A stretch of DNA of 64,000 bases, from NCBI RefSeq assembly GCF_001524445.2, contig NZ_CP013417.1, positions 496,001 through 560,000 of the forward strand. The letters are read 5' to 3'. Shown in pieces: positions 57,873 through 64,000 of the stretch. Origin of the DNA: Burkholderia savannae. GTDB taxonomy: Bacteria > Pseudomonadota > Gammaproteobacteria > Burkholderiales > Burkholderiaceae. A program made the translations under genes and the position numbers. The number at the start of each line of letters is the position of its first letter. Position 1 is the first letter of the stretch. The notes under the pieces are model-generated. The model did not search any database, had not been told where the DNA came from, and saw nothing but the letters and a program-made list of their open reading frames with translations.

Positions 57873-59366
57873 TCAGAAGCGCGGCAGGTCCGGATGCGGC
57901 AGCAGCCCGCCGCGCACGTGCATGCGCCCGTATTCGGCGCAGCGCGCGCGGGTCGGGATTCCCTTGTCCGGATTCAGCAGCTCGGGCGGATCGAACGCGC
58001 GCTTGACGGCGAAGAACGCGTCGCATTCCTCGCGCGAGAATTGCACGCACATCGAATTCAGCTTCTCGACGCCGACGCCGTGCTCGCCCGTCACCGTGCC
58101 GCCGAATTCGACGCACGTCTCGAGGATGTCCGCGCCGAATTCCTCCGCGCGGTGCAGCTCGTCGGGATCGTTCGCGTTGAACAGGATGAGCGGGTGCATG
58201 TTGCCGTCGCCCGCGTGAAACACGTTGATGCAGCGCAGCCCGTATTTCGTCTCCATCTGCTCGATGCGCGCGAGAAGCGGCCCGATCGCGCGGCGCGGCA
58301 CCGTGCCGTCCATGCAGTAATAGTCGGGCGAAATGCGGCCCGCGGCCGGGAACGCGTTCTTGCGGCCCGACCAGAAGCGCAGCCGCTCGGCCTCGCTGCG
58401 CGACACCTGGATGCGCGTCGCGCCGTGCTCGCGCAGCACCGCGGTCATCCGCACGATTTCCTCGGCGACTTCCTCCGGCGTGCCGTCCGATTCGCACAGC
58501 AGGATCGCGGCCGCGTCGAGGTCGTAGCCCGCGTGCGTGAACGTCTCGACCGCCTGCGTCGCCGGCTTGTCCATCATCTCGAGGCCGGCCGGGATGATGC
58601 CCGACGCGATGATCGCGGCGACCGCCTCGCCGCCCTTGACGACGTCGTCGAAGCTCGCCATCACGAGCTGCGCGGCCTGCGGCTTCGGAATCAGCCGCAC
58701 CGTCACTTCGGTGACGACGATGAACATGCCTTCGCTGCCGATCGTGACGGCGAGCAGGTCGAGGCCGGGCGTGTCGAGCGCGAGCGAGCCGAATTCGACG
58801 ATCTCGCCGTCGCTCGTCACGCCGCGCACGCGCAGCACGTTGTGGCACGTGAGCCCGTACTTCAGGCAATGCACGCCGCCCGAGTTCTCGGCCACGTTGC
58901 CGCCGATCGTGCAGGCGATCTGCGACGACGGATCGGGCGCGTAGTAGAGCCCATACGGCGCGGCGGCTTCGGAAATCGCGAGATTGCGCACGCCCGGCTG
59001 GACCGTCGCCGTGCGCGCGTACGAATCGACTTCGACGATCCGCGTGAAGCGCGCGAGCGACAGCACGACGCCGTGCCCGATCGGCAGCGCGCCGCCCGAC
59101 AGGCTCGTGCCCGCGCCGCGCGGCACGATCGGCACGTCCATCCGCCGGCAGATCTGCACGATCCGCTGCACCTGCGATTCGGTCTCCGGCAGCGCGACCG
59201 CGAGCGGCAGCCTGCGATACGCGGAGAGCGCGTCGCATTCGTACGCGGCCGTGTCCTCGTCGCGATACAGCAGGCAGTGGGTCGGCAGCACGGCCATCAG
59301 CGCCTGCACGATTTCGCGCTGGCGCTGCGCGCGCAGATCGGCCGACAGTTCGGCGGGGGCGTTCAT
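57873..59366 (-). CDS. glcD: Glycolate oxidase subunit GlcD
   Basis: A 497-residue FAD-dependent catalytic subunit. The PCMH domain holds PIVPRGAGTSLSGGALP and GGNVAENSGGVHCLKYG, and the C-terminal FAD-oxidase domain FHAGDGNMHPLILF and GEHGVGVEK. Start at 59366 (MNAPAELSADL) after AGGAGGAGAC. It lies 67 bp after the dld-like gene on the same strand. No GlcC regulator or malate synthase is present in the window. Confidence 0.95.
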   Translation of the reverse strand: MNAPAELSADLRAQRQREIVQALMAVLPTHCLLYRDEDTAAYECDALSAYRRLPLAVALPETESQVQRIVQICRRMDVPIVPRGAGTSLSGGALPIGHGVVLSLARFTRIVEVDSYARTATVQPGVRNLAISEAAAPYGLYYAPDPSSQIACTIGGNVAENSGGVHCLKYGLTCHNVLRVRGVTSDGEIVEFGSLALDTPGLDLLAVTIGSEGMFIVVTEVTVRLIPKPQAAQLVMASFDDVVKGGEAVAAIIASGIIPAGLEMMDKPATQAVETFTHAGYDLDAAAILLCESDGTPEEVAEEIVRMTAVLREHGATRIQVSRSEAERLRFWSGRKNAFPAAGRISPDYYCMDGTVPRRAIGPLLARIEQMETKYGLRCINVFHAGDGNMHPLILFNANDPDELHRAEEFGADILETCVEFGGTVTGEHGVGVEKLNSMCVQFSREECDAFFAVKRAFDPPELLNPDKGIPTRARCAEYGRMHVRGGLLPHPDLPRF

Positions 59367-59433
59367 GTCTCCTCCTGTTGCGCGACGCACGGCGCGACGT
59401 CGTTCGGTCGTCCCGGCGCCGGCGTCGTCGTTT

Positions 59434-60840
59434 TCATGCGTCGATCGTGAAGATCTTGCCGGGATTCATCAGATTGTCCGGATCGAGCGCGCGCTTGATC
59501 GCGCGCATCGCGTCGACCGCGTTCTCGCCGTGCTCGGCCGCGAGAAAGCGCATCTTGTGCAGCCCCACGCCGTGCTCGCCCGTGCAGGTGCCGCCCATGC
59601 GCAGCGCGCGCTCGACGATCCGGTCGTTGAGCGCCTCCGCTTCGGCGAGCTCTTCGGGCTTCGCCGGATCGACGAGGATCGCGACGTGGAAGTTGCCGTC
59701 GCCGACGTGGCCGACGATCGGGCACGGCAGCGACGACGCGTTCAGATCGACCTCGGTTTCCTCGACGCACGCGGCGAGCTGCGAGATCGGCACGCAGACG
59801 TCGGTCGTCACCGCGCGGCAGCCGGGCTTCAGCTGCAGCATCGAGAAATACGCGTGATGGCGCGCGGACCAGAGGCGCGTGCGATCCTCGGGGCGCGTCG
59901 CCCATTCGAAGCCCTGGCCGCCGTTTTGCGCGGCGAGTTCCTCGACCTGCCGCGCCTGCTCGCGCACGCCCGATTCGGTGCCGTGGAATTCGAAGAAGAG
60001 CGTCGGCGCCTCGACGAGCCCGAGATGCGCGTTGCGATTGATCGCGCGCACGGCGAGCGCGTCGACGAATTCGACGCGCGCGATCGGCACGCCGATCTGG
60101 ATCGTCTCGATCACCGCGCGCGCGGCGGCGCTCATCGATCCGAACGCGCACACGGCGGCCGACACCGCCTCGGGCTGCGGATGCAATCGCAGCGTGATCT
60201 CGGTGATCACGCCGAGCGTGCCTTCCGAGCCGACGAAAAGCCGCGTGAGATCGTAGCCCGCCGACGACTTGCGCGCGCGCGTGCCCGTCTTCACGACGCG
60301 GCCGTCCGCGAGCACGGCCGTGAGGCCGAGCACGTTCTCGCGCATCGTGCCGTAGCGCACCGCATTCGTGCCCGACGCGCGCGTCGCGGTCATTCCGCCG
60401 ATGCTCGCGTCCGCGCCCGGGTCGATCGGGAAGAAGAGGCCGGTGTCGCGCAGCGCGTCGTTGAGCGCGCGGCGCGTGACGCCGGGCTCGACCGTCGCGG
60501 TGAGGTCGTCGGCGTCGATCGACAGCACGCGGTTCATCTCCGACAGATCGAGCGACACGCCGCCCCGCACGGCGAGCAGATGGCCTTCGAGCGACGAGCC
60601 GACGCCGTACGGAATGAGCGGCACGGCGTGCCGCGCGCAGAGGCCGACGACGTCGCGCACGTCGTCGGCCGTTTGCGCGAACACGACGGCGTCCGGCAGT
60701 TGCGGATCGAACGGCGACTCGTCGCGGCCGTGATGGGCGCGCACGGCTTCCGCAGTCGACATGCGTGCGCCGAACCGGGCGGCGAGCGCGTCGACGAAGG
60801 CGGCAGGCAGCGGGCGATGCGGCGGGGCGGGGTGGTTCAC
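59434..60840 (-). CDS. FAD-linked D-lactate dehydrogenase (cytochrome type), GlcD paralogue
   Basis: A 468-residue FAD/FAD-oxidase-C protein related to GlcD but in the D-lactate dehydrogenase (Dld/LdhD) branch. PLIPYGVGSSLEGHLLA and GGMTATRASGTNAVRYGTM bind FAD; VGHVGDGNFHVAILVD and GEHGVGLHKMRFL form the metal and substrate site. It would pass electrons from D-lactate or another 2-hydroxyacid to quinone or cytochrome. First gene of the dld-glcD-glcE-glcF run; the exact substrate is not resolved by sequence. Confidence 0.88.
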   Translation of the reverse strand: MNHPAPPHRPLPAAFVDALAARFGARMSTAEAVRAHHGRDESPFDPQLPDAVVFAQTADDVRDVVGLCARHAVPLIPYGVGSSLEGHLLAVRGGVSLDLSEMNRVLSIDADDLTATVEPGVTRRALNDALRDTGLFFPIDPGADASIGGMTATRASGTNAVRYGTMRENVLGLTAVLADGRVVKTGTRARKSSAGYDLTRLFVGSEGTLGVITEITLRLHPQPEAVSAAVCAFGSMSAAARAVIETIQIGVPIARVEFVDALAVRAINRNAHLGLVEAPTLFFEFHGTESGVREQARQVEELAAQNGGQGFEWATRPEDRTRLWSARHHAYFSMLQLKPGCRAVTTDVCVPISQLAACVEETEVDLNASSLPCPIVGHVGDGNFHVAILVDPAKPEELAEAEALNDRIVERALRMGGTCTGEHGVGLHKMRFLAAEHGENAVDAMRAIKRALDPDNLMNPGKIFTIDA

Positions 60841-60996
60841 GCGAGTCTCCTGGGGGCGGATCTTTATGGCGGGCGCCGCGGCGAGGCGGGCCGGATCATT
60901 CTACGCTCGAAAGCATGCGCGCCGCCGCGAGCGCGGCTGCGATAATAGGGATTTCACCGACGCGGCGCGCGCTGCCGCAGACGACGGGAGACACGA

Positions 60997-61542
60997 ATGG
61001 GCAATCGCTTGAGCAAGATCGCGACCCGCACGGGCGACGACGGCACGACGGGCCTCGGCGACGGCAGCCGCGTGCGCAAGGACGATGCGCGGATCGCGGC
61101 GATCGGCGACGTCGACGAGCTGAACTCGCAGATCGGCGTGCTGCTCGCCGAGCCGCTGCCGGACGACATTCGCGCGGCGCTCTCGACGATCCAGCACGAT
61201 CTGTTCGATCTGGGCGGCGAGCTTTGCATTCCGGGGCATGCGGCGATCACCGACGCGCATCTCGCGCACCTCGACGGCTGGCTCGCGCACTACAACGCGC
61301 AACTGCCGCCGCTCCGGGAATTCATCCTGCCGGGCGGCGCGCGCGCGGCGGCGCTCGCGCACGTGTGCCGGACCGTGTGCCGCCGCGCGGAGCGCTCGAT
61401 CGTCGCGCTCGGCGCGCACGAGGCGCTCAACGCGGCGCCGCGCCGCTACGTGAACCGGCTGTCGGATCTGCTGTTCGTGCTCGCGCGCGTGCTGAACCGC
61501 GCGGCGGGCGGCGCCGACGTGTTGTGGGACCGCGCGCGCTGA
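60997..61542 (+). CDS. Cob(I)yrinic acid a,c-diamide adenosyltransferase, PduO/MMAB type
   Basis: A 181-residue enzyme that adds the adenosyl group to cobalamin. N-terminal ATP site: KIATRTGDDGTTGLGDGSRV; the PduO signature is VCRTVCRRAERSIVAL and NRLSDLLFVLARVLN. It supplies adenosylcobalamin for mutases. It starts 156 bp from the dld-like gene, divergently. Confidence 0.94.
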   Translation: MGNRLSKIATRTGDDGTTGLGDGSRVRKDDARIAAIGDVDELNSQIGVLLAEPLPDDIRAALSTIQHDLFDLGGELCIPGHAAITDAHLAHLDGWLAHYNAQLPPLREFILPGGARAAALAHVCRTVCRRAERSIVALGAHEALNAAPRRYVNRLSDLLFVLARVLNRAAGGADVLWDRAR

Positions 61543-61617
61543 ACGCGTTGATGCGCATCATTGCAATTGCGGGCTCGTTGTGGCGAGGTGCGACAATTTG
61601 CCTGCCGGGCATGCGCC

Positions 61618-61645
61618 TATAAAGATGTATCGTGTGAGAATGTTT
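61618..61645 (+). promoter_or_regulatory. Candidate hmp control region with NsrR-like half-site
   Basis: TATAAA (61618-61623) and AAGATGTAT (61622-61630) lie just upstream of the hmp ribosome site. AAGATGYAT is the NsrR half-site motif, and TGAGAATGTTT may be a degenerate partner. This is pattern-based only. Confidence 0.35.
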
Positions 61646-61662
61646 AACAGAGGAATACTTTC

Positions 61663-62871
61663 ATGACTCAGATGACCGCCGAGCAAATGGCCCGAGTGAA
61701 AGCGACCGCCCCGGTTCTCGCGGAGCACGGCGCGACGATCACGAAGCACTTCTATCAACGGATGTTCGGGCGTCATCCCGAGTTGAAGAACGTCTTCAAC
61801 CAGACGCACCAGAAGACGGGCAGCCAGCCGGAGACGCTCGCGAAGGCGGTCTACGCGTACGCGGCGAACATCGACAATCTCGGCGCGCTCGGCGGCGCCG
61901 TGTCGCGGATCGCGCACAAGCACGCGAGCCTCAACATCCGGCCGGAGCACTATCCGATCGTCGGCGAGAACCTGCTTGCGTCGATCGTCGAGGTGCTCGG
62001 CGACGCGGTCGATCCGGACACGCTCGATGCATGGCGCGTCGCGTACGGCCAGCTCGCGGCGATTCTGATCGGCGCGGAGGCGAATCTGTACGAGAACGCC
62101 GCGTGGAGCGGCTTCCGCCCGTTCAAGGTCGCGAAGAAGGTGCGCGAGAGCGACGAGATCACGTCGTTCTACCTGACGCCCGCCGACGGCGGCGCGGCGC
62201 CAGGGTTCGAGCCGGGCCAGTACGTTTCGGTGAAGCGCTTCGTCGGCGACATGGGCGTCGACCAGCCGCGCCAGTACAGCCTGTCCGACGCGCCGCACGG
62301 CCAGTGGCTGCGCATCTCGGTCAAGCGCGAAGCGGGGCGCAGCGAGGAAGTGCCGGCGGGCAAGGTGTCGACGCTGATGCACGACGGCGTCGGCGTCGAT
62401 TCGATCGTCGAGGTCACCGCGCCGATGGGCGACTTCACGCTGAACCGCAACGCGTCGACGCCCGTCGTGCTGATTTCGGGCGGGGTTGGGATCACGCCGA
62501 TGATGTCGATGGCGTCGGCGCTCGTCGCGTCTGGCAGCGAGCGCGAAGTGCGCTTCCTGCACGCTTGCCGGTCGGCGCACGCGCACGCGTTCCGCGACTG
62601 GCTGAACGATGCGGCGGACGCGCATCCGAACGTGAAGCGTGCGGTGTTCTACGAGGAAGTCGGCCCGAACGACCGGCCGGGCGTCGATCACGACCACGAA
62701 GGGCGGATCACGCCGGCGGCGCTCGAGCGCCACGCGCTCGTGCCGGACGCCGACTACTACATCTGCGGTCCGATCGCATTCATGAAGCAGCAGCGCGATG
62801 CGCTCGTCGCGCTTGGCGTCGCGCCGGAGCGCGTGCAGACGGAGATCTTCGGCTCGGGCGCGCTCGAATGA
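61663..62871 (+). CDS. hmp: Flavohaemoglobin / nitric oxide dioxygenase
   Basis: A 402-residue NO-detoxifying enzyme converting NO and O2 to nitrate. The globin domain (residues 1-138) has the proximal haem ligand His85 (RIAHKHASL) and distal Tyr and Gln positions at its start (KHFYQRMF). The FAD domain shows QPRQYSLSDAP, and the NADH domain VVLISGGVGITPMMSM and YYICGPIAFMKQQ. Length equals E. coli Hmp (396). A strong terminator follows. Confidence 0.97.
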   Translation: MTQMTAEQMARVKATAPVLAEHGATITKHFYQRMFGRHPELKNVFNQTHQKTGSQPETLAKAVYAYAANIDNLGALGGAVSRIAHKHASLNIRPEHYPIVGENLLASIVEVLGDAVDPDTLDAWRVAYGQLAAILIGAEANLYENAAWSGFRPFKVAKKVRESDEITSFYLTPADGGAAPGFEPGQYVSVKRFVGDMGVDQPRQYSLSDAPHGQWLRISVKREAGRSEEVPAGKVSTLMHDGVGVDSIVEVTAPMGDFTLNRNASTPVVLISGGVGITPMMSMASALVASGSEREVRFLHACRSAHAHAFRDWLNDAADAHPNVKRAVFYEEVGPNDRPGVDHDHEGRITPAALERHALVPDADYYICGPIAFMKQQRDALVALGVAPERVQTEIFGSGALE

Positions 62872-62911
62872 CGAAGCGCTCGCGAACGGCGAACGTTCGC
62901 TGAAGCGAAAC

Positions 62912-62945
62912 GAAAAAGCCCGGCGTTTCGAGCCGGGCTTTTTCT
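62912..62945 (+). terminator. Rho-independent terminator of hmp
   Basis: AAAGCCCGGC, loop GTTTCGA and GCCGGGCTTT, then TTCTTT, 40 bp after hmp. The stem is A/T-flanked on both sides. Confidence 0.93.
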
Positions 62946-63442
62946 TTGGGCACGGCCTGCTCGACGCGGACTGGAATCGTGTCGATCAGGGGCGGGCATG
63001 CGCCTGATCGAGCCGTCCTTCCGATTTCCGTCGATATGGCTCACTGCGTCGCGGTCGGGCGATCATGGAGTCTTTCGCGCGTTCGCCGCGCTTCGTCGCG
63101 CATGCCCGACGCGCGCGGTGAAGTGCGGTGAAGTTCGGCGGAGCGCGGCGTCTGAAGCGGGCCGGGCGGCGAGTGCCGCGTGCGTTGACGCGGCGGCCGC
63201 CGAGCGATGCGCGCACTACGCGACCGGTCACGTCTCGCGTGCGACGGCGCACGCGGACGACGCACCGAGAATATGGCGCGAAGCGCGGGCCGCGAGCATC
63301 GGGCCGCGAACCGCGGCCCGAACGAACCGAACGAACCGAACGAACCGAACGAACCGAACGAACCGAACGAACCGAACGAACCGAACGAACCGAACGAACC
63401 GAACGAACCGAACGAACCGTCGCGCGGCAACGCCCGCCGCGC
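62946..63442. other. Convergent spacer between hmp and aroG
   Basis: A 497-bp spacer after the terminator holding the 9-bp array at 63321-63419. Open frames across it read (Asn-Glu-Pro)n, (Asn-Arg-Thr)n or (Phe-Gly-Ser)n from the array. No gene is supported. Confidence 0.6.
63321..63419. repeat. 9-bp tandem repeat (AACGAACCG x11)
   Basis: Eleven perfect AACGAACCG units ending about 24 bp before the aroG stop codon on the minus strand. It lies just downstream of aroG, so it belongs to the 3' region of its transcript. Confidence 0.95.
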
Positions 63443-64000
63443 TCAGTTCCCGCTGCCGCGCGAGACGCGCCGCGCCTTCACCGCTTCGGCGAGGCCTTCG
63501 AGCACCTTCACGCTGTCGTCCCAGTTGATGCACGCGTCGGTGATGCTCTGGCCGTACGTGAGCGGGGAGCCTTCCTTCAGATCCTGGCGGCCTTCGACGA
63601 GATGCGACTCGACCATCACGCCGACGATCCGCTCGTCGCCCGCGCCGATCTGCCGGCCGATGTCCGCGCAGACCGGAATCTGGTTCTCGTGCTTCTTCGA
63701 GCTGTTCGCGTGGCTCGCGTCGATCATCAAGCGCGCGGCGAGGCCGGCCTTGCCGATGTCCGTGCAAGCGGCGTTCACGCTGTCCGCGTCGTAGTTCGGC
63801 GCCTTGCCGCCGCGCAGGATCACGTGGCAATCCTCGTTGCCGGCCGTCGACACGATCGCCGAGTGGCCGCCCTTCGTCACCGACAGGAAATGGTGCGGCT
63901 GCGATGCGGCCTTGATCGCGTCGACCGCGATCTTCACGTTGCCGTCGGTGCCGTTCTTGAAGCCGACCGGGCACGACAGCCCCGACGCGAGCTCGCGGTG
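63443..64000 (-). CDS. aroG: Class I DAHP synthase (3-deoxy-7-phosphoheptulonate synthase), 5' part outside window
   Basis: First step of the shikimate pathway, condensing PEP and erythrose-4-phosphate. About 185 C-terminal residues are visible. HRELASGLSCPVGFKNGTDG is the phosphate-binding loop, KGGHSAIVSTAGNEDCHVIL and GKAPNYDADS follow, and IDASHANSSKKHENQ has metal ligands. Typical length is about 350, so roughly half is present. Whether it is the Tyr-, Phe- or Trp-sensitive isoform cannot be judged from the part shown. Confidence 0.95.
   Translation of the reverse strand, partial: HRELASGLSCPVGFKNGTDGNVKIAVDAIKAASQPHHFLSVTKGGHSAIVSTAGNEDCHVILRGGKAPNYDADSVNAACTDIGKAGLAARLMIDASHANSSKKHENQIPVCADIGRQIGAGDERIVGVMVESHLVEGRQDLKEGSPLTYGQSITDACINWDDSVKVLEGLAEAVKARRVSRGSGN

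Noticed and set aside
56695..60840. Three GlcD-like genes as a recent tandem triplication
   Set aside because: GlcD, GlcE and the dld-like protein differ in length, motifs and domain content; they are distinct old paralogues in a normal glc arrangement.

Overview
The window is GC-rich (roughly two thirds G+C) chromosomal DNA from a Burkholderia of the B. pseudomallei group. The evidence is the gene order queA-tgt-yajC-secD-secF, the oxyR-katG-dpsA stress cluster, the closeness of the KatG and UbiA proteins to B. pseudomallei-group sequences as I remember them, and the very high density of short tandem repeats in spacers. KatG differs from the B. pseudomallei sequence I recall at many positions, so a sister species (B. 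thailandensis, B. oklahomensis or similar) is more likely. The species call is inference.

Layout. 1-2713: purH (cut by the left edge), fis and dusB, all on the minus strand. 3341-7007: a UbiH-type hydroxylase, pepP and a GST. 7205-10879: an 8-bp repeat array, an FMN glutamate-synthase-like protein, mnmA and a NUDIX gene. 11122-14054: pntA1-pntA2-pntB transhydrogenase. 14393-17433: a YafY-type regulator, a VOC protein and an AHSA1-like protein, separated by 9- and 12-bp arrays. 17898-21667: a 23S rRNA-type methyltransferase and a Gcr-family membrane protein, followed by an 1.1-kb repeat-rich spacer. 22757-26538: a pqi lipid-transport operon with PqiA split in two. 26801-28578: cytochrome b561 and two YceI proteins. 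28939-35259: secF, secD, yajC, tgt, queA. 35408-42889: recG, oxyR, katG and dpsA, with two unannotated small ORFs flanking katG. 43184-44850: an HxlR regulator and ubiA. 45466-52786: a seven-gene minus-strand accessory cluster. 53767-60840: proC, yggS and a glcDEF/dld glycolate-lactate oxidation block. 60997-62871: a cobalamin adenosyltransferase and hmp. 63443-64000: aroG, cut by the right edge.

The most interesting region is 45.4-53.2 kb, inserted between the core genes ubiA and proC. It starts with a PEP mutase that carries the diagnostic EDK-x5-NS loop, so it should make C-P bonds. It then encodes a class I/II aminotransferase, a PhyH-type Fe(II)/2-oxoglutarate dioxygenase, a PhnW-type transaminase, an intact AHL-receptor LuxR without a LuxI, an EamA exporter and a D-2-hydroxyacid dehydrogenase. 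No phosphonopyruvate decarboxylase is present. This reads as a quorum-sensing-controlled phosphonate natural-product pathway in which phosphonopyruvate is trapped by transamination or reduction instead of the usual decarboxylation.

The second theme is oxidative and nitrosative stress: OxyR with both redox cysteines, KatG with the Trp-Tyr-Met crosslink residues, Dps and flavohaemoglobin. The third is at least eight tandem-repeat arrays with 6, 8, 9 or 12-bp units. Nearly all lie in spacers, and they leave long reading frames open on both strands, which produces many false ORFs.
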